In this document: positions 44,685 through 52,557 of the stretch, one piece after another | How the letters are laid out: the number at the start of each line of letters is the position of its first letter | Position numbering within the stretch: the first letter of the stretch is position 1 | DNA from: Methanolinea sp. | GTDB lineage: Archaea; Halobacteriota; Methanomicrobia; Methanomicrobiales; Methanospirillaceae | Reading direction: 5' to 3' | Assembly (NCBI GenBank): GCA_018263335.1 | Contig: JADFCY010000005.1 | Coordinates: 36,466 to 100,465, forward strand | DNA: 64,000 nucleotides | The notes under the pieces: generated by a model | What the model was told of the DNA's origin: nothing | The model's database searches: none | What the model saw: only the letters and a program-made list of their open reading frames with translations | Made by a program: the position numbers and the translations under genes

Positions 44685-45116
44685 TTATTGGGGTCCAAGT
44701 ATCTGCTCTATAATCTGGATAAATTCCGGGGCATACTCAAGAATTGACTTGATTTCACCTGGGAATGGTTCTGCACCAAGCGTATACTGGTCTTCATTGC
44801 GGATTGACATGACCTGATCGAACCTTTCCACCCAGGTGTGATCAATGAGTCCTTTTTGGGCATATGATTCAAGGTAGAGGAGTATGCAACCATGACTCTT
44901 CTCTCTTAACCCATCGCGGAAAAGAATGGCCCTTGCTGCATGGAAATATGCCATGTAGGCAGCGACAAGTGCGGACCTGTACGCTTCAGCCCGATATGTT
45001 ATCCGGGCCTCCTCAAGCCATACCCTTGCCTGGTCAAGTGATCGGGTGGCTTTTTGGGCAGATGGCTGAGTCTTGCGAAGAAGTCCCCGTTCAAAACACT
45101 CTTCAAGCGTGAACAC
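44685..45116 (-). CDS. HEPN-domain protein of an MNT-HEPN pair
   Basis: The 143-residue protein has the helical HEPN pattern with TRSLDQARVWLEEARITYRAEAYRSALVAAYMAYFHAARA. The RX4-6H nuclease motif of HepT-type toxins is not visible; the corresponding region reads SIRNEDQYTLG. It is therefore of the COG1895-like type, whose mode of action differs. It overlaps the nucleotidyltransferase gene upstream by 14 bases, as expected for a toxin-antitoxin pair. Confidence 0.85.
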   Translation of the reverse strand: MFTLEECFERGLLRKTQPSAQKATRSLDQARVWLEEARITYRAEAYRSALVAAYMAYFHAARAILFRDGLREKSHGCILLYLESYAQKGLIDHTWVERFDQVMSIRNEDQYTLGAEPFPGEIKSILEYAPEFIQIIEQILGPQ

Positions 45117-45666
45117 AATGCTCTCCCCGGATGAGGATCATGGATTGCATAAGTGAGGCGTAAAATGGCGGATCGTTCCTTCGCAAATCTTCGATTCTTT
45201 CTGGAGTAAGGAGGAGTATCTGGACATCAATGGAGATGGTATCCCTGACAGCTCTTCTGAGCCTTCCTAACTGTTCTGCAGGGGGGACTTCTTTTGAATA
45301 TACCCAGAGGTCGAGGTCGCTTCCTTCCATATTCGTACCCATACCCCAGCTTCCATATGCCCCGATGCCGGAGGCCCACTCCGGCAAAGGCAGGGAAGTC
45401 TGGAGGGTGAGTATATTGAGAAGTTTCCGGAGTGCGACAGTGAGGGGAGAGTCAACCAGCCGATATCCCTGTCCTTCCCGGACAAGGGCGCCCGCCCTCT
45501 CCATAAGTGAGAGATAGCGGGAGGCAGTCCCTTTATTGACCTTTTTGTGCTCTGAAAGGTTGGTCACGCTCACAGTGTGGCGATCGAGTACGGCCCTGAG
45601 GATTGCGACCCTGGCAGGAGTCTTGCAGAGGTCCGACAGTATCTCCTCTGCAGAAGTCGTGTCCAT
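45103..45666 (-). CDS. Winged-helix MNT-type nucleotidyltransferase
   Basis: The roughly 187-residue protein has an N-terminal winged helix (LCKTPARVAILRAVLDRHTVSVTNLSEHKKVNKGTASRYLSLME) and a minimal nucleotidyltransferase domain with GSWGMGTNMEGSDLDLWV, the GSX10-12DXD site. The winged helix probably makes it an autorepressor. I start at ATG 45666; the track start is nine codons earlier, inside the operator region. It is the first gene of the NTase/HEPN pair. Confidence 0.85.
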   Translation of the reverse strand: MDTTSAEEILSDLCKTPARVAILRAVLDRHTVSVTNLSEHKKVNKGTASRYLSLMERAGALVREGQGYRLVDSPLTVALRKLLNILTLQTSLPLPEWASGIGAYGSWGMGTNMEGSDLDLWVYSKEVPPAEQLGRLRRAVRDTISIDVQILLLTPERIEDLRRNDPPFYASLMQSMILIRGEHCVHA

Positions 45667-45672
45667 ACTGAA

Positions 45673-45737
45673 TTGTTTCCTATTGGACAACAAAATGTTT
45701 CCTATTAGGAAACAATTTGTTGCACGGGGTGCAACAA
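45673..45737 (-). promoter_or_regulatory. Operator-like palindromes upstream of the NTase-HEPN pair
   Basis: Three related signals crowd 65 bases before the start: a half-site TTGTTTCCTATTGGA (45673-45687), a perfect palindrome GTTTCCTATTAGGAAAC (45697-45713), and an inverted repeat TTGTTGCAC/GTGCAACAA (45717-45737). The repeated TTTCCTATT word and the winged-helix NTase nearby point to autoregulation. Confidence 0.6.
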
Positions 45738-45780
45738 TTTACTTCACGGAAATGAGATAGCAAAAAAATCGCATGAGTCT

Positions 45781-46308
45781 TCATTCACCGTTTCGGCCAT
45801 CTAATACCTCTTCTTCTTTATGTTCCTCTTGCTGCTCAAGTTTTTCCTGGCTGAAGATCAGCCACCCCACCGCCCACACGAGCGGGATTCCGACGGGGAC
45901 CGAGAACCCTGCCGGCCCCGAGAGGAGCGGGCCGTACTGCGTCATGCAGGAGAGGAGGAGGAGGATGCTGGACGCGATGACCATGAGGCCTGGGATGCGG
46001 AAGTGCTCGTCCATTTCTTCAGCGATCATCACCGCGAGCGCGATGCACGAGATGACAAGCAGGACTGCCCCCGCAACCCAGAGCGAGATCGAGACCGCGG
46101 ATTTCCCCGTAATGAGGCCGGAGGTGAGGTACCATACCTCCCTGTCAGGCGTGATGAACGAAGTCCCGTACAACGTGTCCTGGTACCGGAAGAGTGCCCA
46201 CTGGACACCGGTTCCGATCCAATCGCCGATGACGTAGATGTTCAGGGGAATCACAAAGAGAAGGAGGAGAGGGACGAGGAGGAGCCGGCGGTCCGGGAAA
46301 CGAATCAT
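45781..46308 (-). CDS. Membrane protein of unknown function
   Basis: The 175-residue protein has about four hydrophobic segments (residues near 8-28, 68-90, 100-120, 135-155) and an acidic C-terminal tail (KLEQQEEHKEEEVLDGRNGE). I do not recognise a family. A downstream NTase/HEPN pair on the same strand is not obviously linked in function. Confidence 0.6.
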   Translation of the reverse strand: MIRFPDRRLLLVPLLLLFVIPLNIYVIGDWIGTGVQWALFRYQDTLYGTSFITPDREVWYLTSGLITGKSAVSISLWVAGAVLLVISCIALAVMIAEEMDEHFRIPGLMVIASSILLLLSCMTQYGPLLSGPAGFSVPVGIPLVWAVGWLIFSQEKLEQQEEHKEEEVLDGRNGE

Positions 46309-46432
46309 TCACCATATCTGCTCCGGCATGCATCATCAGGGTTACGGGCCTCTCACTATTACTCAGTGAAAAGCGGAAATGACGAGCATAAGGGAGAAAA
46401 AGGAGCCTCTTCCGAGAGTACGCCTATAATAA

Positions 46433-46444
46433 CCTTTAAATATC
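46433..46444 (+). promoter_or_regulatory. TATA box of the pilin gene
   Basis: CCTTTAAATATC lies about 80 bases before ATG 46523, leaving a leader of roughly 50 bases. The surrounding sequence is otherwise mixed. The leader contains no clear Shine-Dalgarno, so the start rests on the family N-terminus. Confidence 0.55.
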
Positions 46445-46522
46445 TTCCGGTCTGATTTCGTTATTACAGTGTCTTGCCCATGCTGATTGGGCAATGCGCG
46501 AGAATGCATCAAGGTGTTATCA

Positions 46523-46948
46523 ATGAAGATCATCAAGAATGATGAAGCAGTATCACCCGGTAAGACCGTGTCAACAGAAGACGCTGTGTCACCGGTCATC
46601 GGTGTGATTCTGATGGTCGCAATCACCGTCATCCTGGCGGCAGTCATTGCGGCGTTCGTGTTCGGACTGGCGGGGACCACCAGCACTACAAAGAACGTGG
46701 GAATAACGGCTACTGCAAATACAAGTGGGTTTATTACCACAGTACAAGGTGGAGTCGATACCGATAAAGTGACAAATTTAACTGTCCAGGTCGACGGAGG
46801 AGCTCCCACGACGATCCTCGACGGAACTCCCTATGTTGGAATGACCAACTTCACTTCTGTAACTGGTGGAGGTGCAGGCCACAGATTAGTAGTGGTTGGG
46901 AAATTCAATGATGGGTCTTCCCAAGTCCTGTTTGACAAGCAGTTCTAA
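46523..46948 (+). CDS. Archaeal type IV pilin-like protein
   Basis: The 141-residue protein has a short charged leader and the hydrophobic core AVSPVIGVILMVAITVILAA (residues about 23-42), the DUF1628-type archaeal pilin signature cut by an archaeal prepilin peptidase. The body is threonine/glycine-rich and beta-like. Pilins of this kind form surface fibres for adhesion. No assembly ATPase gene is in the window, so it may serve a distant pilus system. Confidence 0.88.
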   Translation: MKIIKNDEAVSPGKTVSTEDAVSPVIGVILMVAITVILAAVIAAFVFGLAGTTSTTKNVGITATANTSGFITTVQGGVDTDKVTNLTVQVDGGAPTTILDGTPYVGMTNFTSVTGGGAGHRLVVVGKFNDGSSQVLFDKQF

Positions 46949-46966
46949 CCCTTACTCTTTTTTCGC

Positions 46967-47137
46967 TTAATATTGACTTCTTCCTCTTTCATCATCGATA
47001 AACGCCTGTAGGTCCTCCTCATGGACTCGCACCAGACCTCCCATCTTGAAAGCCTTGATCTTCCCCTGCCGTATCCACTCCCTGACGGTTCCCTACCCGA
47101 TCGTCCTCTCCCCGACAACCCACCAAGAAATACTATC
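46967..47137 (-). pseudogene. Broken excisionase-like helix-turn-helix gene
   Basis: On the minus strand the frame reads VVGERTIG, an in-frame stop (TAG at 47093-47095), then TVREWIRQGKIKAFKMGGLV and EEDLQAFIDD. Together these form the excisionase/MerR-like DNA-binding fold, but the recognition helix is interrupted by the stop and a short insertion. No intact upstream start was seen. It is too short for the ORF track. It suggests a lost mobile element or toxin-antitoxin regulator. Confidence 0.6.
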
Positions 47138-47456
47138 TACACCGTCCTGTGGCCACCACAACATTTATGAACACACCACATTCGGCACCCTCAGCAAAGA
47201 CTTAAAACCACCACTGCCTCATCATTTTTTGTATGCGATTGGCCGAGAAATCCTTCCCTTCTCACGGGCTGGTCGCATAGAGGTGAAAACACGTTATTCA
47301 AAGGATTTGATTCAGGACGCCACGTTTTTGATACACCGGGGCGTCACACCGGCCACCACGACCCTGGCTGGCTTTGACCGGTTGCCATTGAAATCAACTC
47401 ATGAAAAAAATCAAGCCTCTCCTTGGTTTATTACTACGCCGTGGCTTACCAGGTAG

Positions 47457-47546
47457 GGATATATAAGCGGGCTTCTTGTGTATTTCCCTCCCCAAGGCGT
47501 CCCCCTTTCAACCCTTAAAAAACGGGACCCATCCCGCCCTTTTTTC
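47457..47546 (+). ncRNA. Candidate small transcript with TATA box and hairpin-T terminator
   Basis: The strong TATA-like GGATATATAAGCGG (47457-47470) is followed about 60 bases later by hairpin CGGGA-CCCA-TCCCG (47523-47536) and a T6 run. No ORF fits between. A transcript of roughly 60 bases would start near 47485. The rest of the 46949-47623 gap shows only the excisionase remnant. Confidence 0.4.
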
Positions 47547-47623
47547 CCCTCCCCCATGCACAGGCATATATACTCACCGGTCACATCTTATACCGCAGAA
47601 TAAAAACTGCATAGGTAAGAACA

Positions 47624-47788
47624 ATGGATGACAGAGGTTTTAGGGGAGGGTTCAACCGGCCCCGGACAATGACAAAAACTGTTTGTGCGGACTGTGGAAA
47701 AGAGTGCGAGGTACCGTTCGTCCCCACCGAAGGAAGGCCGGTCTACTGCCGGGAGTGCTTACCCAAGCACAGGAAACCCCGGTACTAG
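47624..47788 (+). CDS. Small zinc-finger protein (CX2C-X18-CX2C)
   Basis: This 54-residue ORF is too short for the track. It starts MDDRGFRGGFNRPRTMTK and has CADCGKECEVPF and VYCRECLPKH, a paired-CX2C zinc finger common in archaea and some candidate-phyla bacteria. Its function is not established. A TATA-like GCATATATAC (47564-47573) about 55 bases before the start supports expression. The stop is TAG at 47786-47788. Confidence 0.75.
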   Translation: MDDRGFRGGFNRPRTMTKTVCADCGKECEVPFVPTEGRPVYCRECLPKHRKPRY

Positions 47789-48441
47789 AACCCTCATATT
47801 TTTCGAGCTCGCTTTTCTGTAGAATTTATTGACGCGATCCTGCGTCGTCGTGCGTGTTTTTGGTGTATATGGTGTGTGAAGGAGCGGAGTCGCTTCTCAT
47901 GTCAGCTATGCGGGGAGGGGGAGAATCCCAACCCTTCGGGTCCCCGGGCGAGGCGCCCTTTTCCCCTGTCCCCTCCCCCGGTACGCGATAGCCTCTGGGA
48001 AGGGTTGCACATGGATACCACTCGACACTTCCTGCTCCCCAGCACTTGCTCTATCGCGCTTAGGGGACGCCACAGCGGCGGGGCATCAGCCCCAGGAGCG
48101 TCACCGTGTGATGAGTGCGGTTATCCTATTGCAGGAGGGGGGAGAATCCCCCCTCCCACACCCTCCCCCCGATACGCGATAGCCCGTCGGCATAGTTCAC
48201 CAGAATACCATTCGGCACTTCCAGTTCCCTCAGCACTGGCATTATCGTGATCACGGGATTCCACAGCGGCGGGGCATCAGCCCCAGGAGCGTCTTATGGA
48301 GGAGTGTGGTTGGGGTCTATCCGCGAACAGGCTGTACCTGGGCATTGGTCTGCAGCCCCCCGCAGTTGGATCTGATGATCCAACTGCTCCCCAGGGTATC
48401 ATTATTAGGAGAGACTATCCACATCTGATTGGGTTAAAACA
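47789..48441. repeat. Two tandem copies of the ~190-bp GC-rich repeat plus hairpin; no gene
   Basis: ATACCACTCGACACTTCC (48015) and ATACCATTCGGCACTTCC (48205) are 190 bases apart. CCACAGCGGCGGGGCATCAG recurs at 48070 and 48261 (191 apart). Each unit has GGGAGAATCCC, CGATAGCC and GGGGCATCAGCCCC in the same order. A hairpin with arms GCAGTTGGATC and GATCCAACTGC lies near 48368-48394. It is the same hairpin type as after proS, with both stem sides changed together. The stretch ends just before hicB. Confidence 0.85.
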
Positions 48442-48666
48442 ATGGAAACATTTCGTTTCTCTGTTGTGATTGAGAAGGATGAGTCCGGGTATTACGTGTT
48501 CTGCCCCGAGCTGCAGGGGTGTTATTCACAGGGATCTACCTACGAAGAGGCCCTTGATAATATCCGCGATGCAATACGCCTCCATCTGGAAGACAGAATC
48601 TCATGCGGCGAGGCAGTTCCCCAACCCAAGATGGTGAGCATTACCACTCTTGATGTGGCAGTATGA
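48442..48666 (+). CDS. hicB: HicB-family antitoxin
   Basis: The 74-residue protein has the HicB partial RNase-H-like fold: FSVVIEKDESGYYVFCPELQGCYSQGSTYEEALDNIRDAI. In HicBA pairs it neutralises HicA and represses the operon. It comes first here and shares an ATGA overlap with hicA. Confidence 0.92.
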   Translation: METFRFSVVIEKDESGYYVFCPELQGCYSQGSTYEEALDNIRDAIRLHLEDRISCGEAVPQPKMVSITTLDVAV

Positions 48667-48884
48667 AGGGGAAATTGCCACGGGTTACAACCGAAAAGAT
48701 CATTAAAATATTGCAGAAACATGGTTTTTCCGAAATCCGTCAGAGCGGAAGTCACAAGATATTTCGCAATTTGCAGGGGTGCAGAGTCACAGTTCCAGTC
48801 CATTCCGGAACAATCCTTCATCCCAAGTTGACAAAGGCCATTCTTGAAGATGCAGGAATTTCACCTGAAGAACTTGAAAAATAA
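48663..48884 (+). CDS. hicA: HicA-family mRNA interferase toxin
   Basis: The 73-residue protein has the HicA pattern KIIKILQKHGFSEIRQSGSHKIFRN, with the catalytic His in GSHKIF, and ends with TKAILEDAGISPEEL. It cleaves RNA when HicB is lost. It overlaps hicB by four bases. Signs of recent activity, such as a nearby integrase, are absent. Confidence 0.92.
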   Translation: MKGKLPRVTTEKIIKILQKHGFSEIRQSGSHKIFRNLQGCRVTVPVHSGTILHPKLTKAILEDAGISPEELEK

Positions 48885-48979
48885 AGTGGTATTGCGTTGT
48901 ATTGTTGTGCAGGCTTATTCTCTTTATTAAAAACGAAAACCCTCATCCTCTCCTGCCCCCAAACATCTCTTGACAGGAA

Positions 48980-50287
48980 GTGATCCCCATCGCACCAACG
49001 CCCCCCACGACGCGACCTGGACTCGTACGAAGGCTCGGGTTCTGGGAGGTGACCCTCTCGGGAATCGGGATCATCCTCGGCGCCGGGATTTACGCGCTCA
49101 TCGGGGCGGCTGCCGGGACTGCCGGCAATGCGGTCTGGCTCTCGTTCGTGATCTCGGCGCTCGTCGCGTTCTTCACCGCCCTCTCCTACATGGAGCTCTC
49201 CTCGATGATGCCGGACGTTGGCGCCGAGTACGAGTATACCGCAAGGGCGGTAGGCCGCCGGGTGGCGATGGTGGTCGGGTGGCTCATCATCTTTTCCGGC
49301 ATCCTCGGGGCGGCGACGGTTGCGCTCGGGTTTGCCGGGTACCTCGAGGGGCTACTGGCGGTCCCGGCCTTTGCCGCCGCCATGCTGCTGATCGCGGCTC
49401 TCTGCGGGATCCTGCTGCTCGGCGTGAAGGAGAGCGCGTGGGTTGCGGTCGGGTTCACCCTCATCGAGGTGGGCGGGCTCCTGCTGATCATCGTTGCCGG
49501 GCTCCCGTACCTCGGGCGGGTGGACTACCTGGAGATGCCAATCGGGATGACGGGGGTGGTGTCCGCCGCGGCGCTGGTCTTCTTCGCCTACCAGGGGTTC
49601 GAGGAGATGGTGAAGTTCTCGGAGGAGACCATGAGGCCGGAGCGGACGATTCCATTCGCCCTGATGACGGCGCTTGCGGTCTCGACCATCCTCTACATCC
49701 TGGTCTGCCTCTCGGCGGTGAGCGTGGTCGGCTGGGAGGCGCTCGCGGCCTCTTCCGCACCGTTTGCGACCGTTGCGTCCGCGGCATGGGGAGCCGATGC
49801 ATCGCTCCTCCTCTCGGTCATCGCGCTCTTTGCGACCGCGAACACCGTGCTGATGATGATGTTTGCCTCCTCGCGGATCTCGTACGGGATGGCCCGTGCA
49901 GGCTCCCTCCCGGGGTTCATCTCGAGCGTCCATCCCGGCCGGCACACCCCCTGGACCGCGATCCTCCTGGTCGGGGCAGGCGCGCTCCTCTTCATGTTCA
50001 CCGGGGATATTGCGTTCGTTGCAAATATTGCGAACTTCACCCTCTTTGTCACGTTCGTGGTGGTGAACCTCTCGGTGATCATCCTCCGCTACAAAGAGCC
50101 CGGAAGATCAAGGCCATTCTCCATTCCCGGCAGGCTGGGGAGATTTCCCGTCTTCCCGCTCCTCGGCCTCCTCTTCTGCCTCTTCCTGCTGGTGCAGCTC
50201 GAGCCGGCCGTCCTCGGCGTGGGAGCGCTCCTTACCGGGATCGGGGTGGTGATCGCGGTCTTTTACGGGAAGGGAGCCGCGAGGTGA
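48980..50287 (+). CDS. Amino acid permease, APC superfamily
   Basis: The 435-residue protein has about 12 membrane segments and starts with the APC pattern LSGIGIILGAGIYALIGAAAG. FFAYQGFEEMVKFSEET is the usual transporter core. The substrate is probably an amino acid, unspecified. The start is GTG 48980. The 1389-base ORF in another frame (48970..50358) is a GC-rich shadow. Base composition is higher than in the flanking toxin-antitoxin genes. Confidence 0.9.
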   Translation: MIPIAPTPPTTRPGLVRRLGFWEVTLSGIGIILGAGIYALIGAAAGTAGNAVWLSFVISALVAFFTALSYMELSSMMPDVGAEYEYTARAVGRRVAMVVGWLIIFSGILGAATVALGFAGYLEGLLAVPAFAAAMLLIAALCGILLLGVKESAWVAVGFTLIEVGGLLLIIVAGLPYLGRVDYLEMPIGMTGVVSAAALVFFAYQGFEEMVKFSEETMRPERTIPFALMTALAVSTILYILVCLSAVSVVGWEALAASSAPFATVASAAWGADASLLLSVIALFATANTVLMMMFASSRISYGMARAGSLPGFISSVHPGRHTPWTAILLVGAGALLFMFTGDIAFVANIANFTLFVTFVVVNLSVIILRYKEPGRSRPFSIPGRLGRFPVFPLLGLLFCLFLLVQLEPAVLGVGALLTGIGVVIAVFYGKGAAR

Positions 50288-50314
50288 GAGGGGAATCCTG
50301 CGAAAGAATTTGGG

Positions 50315-50587
50315 TTATAGATCCCGGCAAATATGCTTGCGGTGGCCGAGATCAATGACGAGGATCACGAAGTAATCCTGCCCGATATCGAGAATGACCC
50401 TGTACTCCCCCACCCTGTGGGAATACACGGTTCCAGTCGACTGGCCCTTGATCTTTTTCAAGGATCTCCTGGGATCAGGCTCTCTTGCCAGAGCAAGAAG
50501 GTCATCTCTTATCCGGAAGAGAACCGGTCTTGGTATCTGCTTTGCATTCCTTATTGCATGAGGCGACCAGAGTGTGGTCCAGGTCAT
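50315..50587 (-). CDS. RelE/ParE-superfamily toxin
   Basis: The 90-residue protein has the RelE-type fold pattern: helix VLFRIRDDLLALAREPDPRRSLKKIKG, then VYSHRVGEYRVILDI and VILVIDLGHRKHI. RelE toxins cleave mRNA on the ribosome. It overlaps the antitoxin gene upstream by four bases. The catalytic residues are not pinned here. Confidence 0.88.
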   Translation of the reverse strand: MTWTTLWSPHAIRNAKQIPRPVLFRIRDDLLALAREPDPRRSLKKIKGQSTGTVYSHRVGEYRVILDIGQDYFVILVIDLGHRKHICRDL

Positions 50588-50805
50588 TCAAGTCCCAGTT
50601 CCTTGAGCGCTTCTTCCATCGTGTAAAACCGGCCGGAACTGACATCTTCCCTGGCCTGCCTTATCGCATTCAATGTCTCGACGCTGAGTGGTTCCTCATC
50701 GAGTGCATGTGCAACCAGGCGGTCTATCACATCGGAATAGGACTCGCGAGGATGGACCTTGAGATCCGAGAGTGCCTCTTTTGTCTTCTCGTTGATCCGT
50801 ATCAT
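50584..50805 (-). CDS. Antitoxin of the RelE-type pair (VapB/DUF7557-like)
   Basis: The roughly 73-residue protein begins MIRINEKTKEALSDLKVHP, a ribbon-helix-helix-like N-terminus, and continues with a helical toxin-binding tail. I start at ATG 50805 because AAGGAT precedes it; the track adds residues upstream. It overlaps the toxin by four bases. A palindrome and a TATA box precede it. Confidence 0.8.
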   Translation of the reverse strand: MIRINEKTKEALSDLKVHPRESYSDVIDRLVAHALDEEPLSVETLNAIRQAREDVSSGRFYTMEEALKELGLE

Positions 50806-50830
50806 CGATCCTTGCATATACAATTGTATA

Positions 50831-50858
50831 CTTATGTTATACATAAGCATATAAATTC
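50831..50858 (-). promoter_or_regulatory. Palindromic operator and TATA box of the RelE-type pair
   Basis: The perfect inverted repeat CTTATGT-TAT-ACATAAG (50831-50847) lies directly next to a TATA-like AATTTATATG on the minus strand (about 50848-50857) and ends about 26 bases before the antitoxin start. A repressor bound there would block transcription, as in many toxin-antitoxin operons. Confidence 0.65.
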
Positions 50859-50921
50859 CTGACACTACTGGTGAGCGTCAGAAAGCAAGGAGAGAGTCAG
50901 AATAATGGCGAAGCAGTGGGT

Positions 50922-52046
50922 CTATACCCACTCGCTATTTCCCACATACGGCCGGTTCTCCTCAAGGCACATCGCCAGGTCCTGCATGATCCCCTGCAGG
51001 TCCCCGGTATCGTAAAACCTCTCCGCGAGGACCTGCCCAAGGCTCCCCTCCTCGATCCTTGTCCTCACCAGCGGCAGGTACCGCCGCTCGTCGCCGGTCG
51101 CGACCTTCTCGGCGCGGCGATAGAGTGCCGCAAGTTCGTCCTCGAGGCCGGCGGTTCCCGCCCGGATGGCCCGCTCCGTCATCGCGACGAGCGTATCCCG
51201 GTCCTCTTCGAGGGGGAGGTCGCGGGCCCTTGCGAGCGCCCGCACGAACGCACAGAGCGCCATGTCCGAGAAGACGCATTCCTGCTCGTCGATTGCCTTG
51301 ATCTCGATGCAGGGCCTGCTGAAACGGACGATCACTCCCGAGGACGCAACCCACTCCTCGCAGAGGACACCTGCCCCCTGTGCACGGAGCTCCGCATACA
51401 TCCCCGAGAGCCGATCCCGGTAGTCTGCGACCGTTGAGATGGGATCCGGGACGATCCCGTTGCAGATCGCCGGGATACGCGCCTGGTTCTCCCGGTAGAA
51501 GAGGAGGCGATTGTCGACCGGGCCGGGGGCCTTTCCCTCGACGAACGGGGATGCAGCCGAGACGGCGATGAGGAAGGGGAGGAGGCACCGGATGCGGTTG
51601 TGGAGAGAGACGAGGCGGCTCTCGTCCGGATACTCGAAGTTCACCTGCAGCGCCTGGATATTCAGCCACCCGTGCTGGCGGATGCCGAAGAGGCGGTCAT
51701 ATGCGGTGTAATACTCCCCCTCGCCATGGTCCCAGACCTGCGCCCGGTCCAGTGAGAGGGTCGGGTGCATCCCGAGGCCGAGGAGCCGGTAGCGGCCGGC
51801 GAACCGCCGGGAGAACTCCCGGACTCCCCCCTGGACCGATGACTCGAGGTCTGAGAGGCTCTCCGAGGGGTGCAGGGGTATCAACTCGATCACGTGCTTC
51901 TGCAGCTCCTTGCAGGCCTTTGCACCCCCAAGCGGCATCTCGCCGTCCCAGCCCCCGCCAATCTCCGCGAGGACAAGGTCGGACTCGGGCAGGGGAACAA
52001 ATCCCGGCCCGTTGAGGGAGTACTCGTGCTCGGTTCCCGTCTTCAT
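50922..52046 (-). CDS. GCS2-family glutamate-cysteine ligase-like amidoligase
   Basis: The 374-residue protein has the GCS2 pattern GTEHEYSL at the N-terminus, GLGMHPTLSLDRAQVWDHGEGEYY and INIQALQVNFEY-like NIQALQVNFEYPDES. GCS2 enzymes join glutamate to an amine using ATP; in cyanobacteria and plants they make gamma-glutamylcysteine. The substrate here is unknown. It overlaps the YkgJ-type gene by four bases and is the last gene of a four-gene operon with ATP-grasp and RLAN proteins. Confidence 0.85.
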   Translation of the reverse strand: MKTGTEHEYSLNGPGFVPLPESDLVLAEIGGGWDGEMPLGGAKACKELQKHVIELIPLHPSESLSDLESSVQGGVREFSRRFAGRYRLLGLGMHPTLSLDRAQVWDHGEGEYYTAYDRLFGIRQHGWLNIQALQVNFEYPDESRLVSLHNRIRCLLPFLIAVSAASPFVEGKAPGPVDNRLLFYRENQARIPAICNGIVPDPISTVADYRDRLSGMYAELRAQGAGVLCEEWVASSGVIVRFSRPCIEIKAIDEQECVFSDMALCAFVRALARARDLPLEEDRDTLVAMTERAIRAGTAGLEDELAALYRRAEKVATGDERRYLPLVRTRIEEGSLGQVLAERFYDTGDLQGIMQDLAMCLEENRPYVGNSEWV

Positions 52047-52555
52047 GGGGCCCCACTCTCCCCGGGAGGTATGGGGATCTCGGCCACGAGCTCGGTCTCG
52101 GGCTCAGGGATTCGGTTGATCACGTCGAGTTCCTGCGCGGGAAGGGACCGGACCAGCACCATCAGGCTCTTTACCGCCATCCTGAACTGAGTGGCATATG
52201 CATCCGCATCCGCCTTGAGATAGGGGACCAGGGGGCATATGGTCTCGTGCTTGAGGAAGAGGCGGAGGGTATGGTCCTGCACCTCGAAGGTGAAGGGCCC
52301 TGCCACGCAGGTCTCGGGCTTGAAGGCATGGACCCGGCACTTGCCGCCGCTGCACATGATGCACATCCCGTTGTCGTGCGACTTCATCCGGGTATACCCG
52401 ACGAATTCGATCACCGAAGGCGGCACTCCCCTCGCACGGAACTCCTCTATCCGCGCGGGGGAGAGCGGGGGATGCGCCTCGTGGCAGCATTTCCCCCCGC
52501 ACCCGGCGCAGATGGCCTCTGCTGTCTCTTCAAAGGATCCTGGCATGGCTGGCAC
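52043..52555 (-). CDS. YkgJ-family cysteine-cluster protein
   Basis: The 170-residue protein has the YkgJ/Zn-or-Fe-binding pattern: CAGCGGKCCHEAHPPLS near the start and MCIMCSGGKCRVHAFKPETC in the middle. Such proteins bind a metal cluster and may oxidise or modify a substrate. It overlaps the GCS2 gene by four bases and follows the ATP-grasp gene by two, so it is part of the amidoligase operon. Confidence 0.85.
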   Translation of the reverse strand: MPAMPGSFEETAEAICAGCGGKCCHEAHPPLSPARIEEFRARGVPPSVIEFVGYTRMKSHDNGMCIMCSGGKCRVHAFKPETCVAGPFTFEVQDHTLRLFLKHETICPLVPYLKADADAYATQFRMAVKSLMVLVRSLPAQELDVINRIPEPETELVAEIPIPPGESGAP

Positions 52556-52557
52556 CT

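Noticed and set aside
47046-47456. 136-codon plus-strand ORF
   Set aside because: No family pattern; it overlaps the excisionase-like remnant on the other strand and has no Shine-Dalgarno.
48970-50358. 462-codon frame overlapping the amino acid permease
   Set aside because: Arginine- and glycine-rich low-complexity translation; the +2 frame carries a clear transporter with membrane segments.
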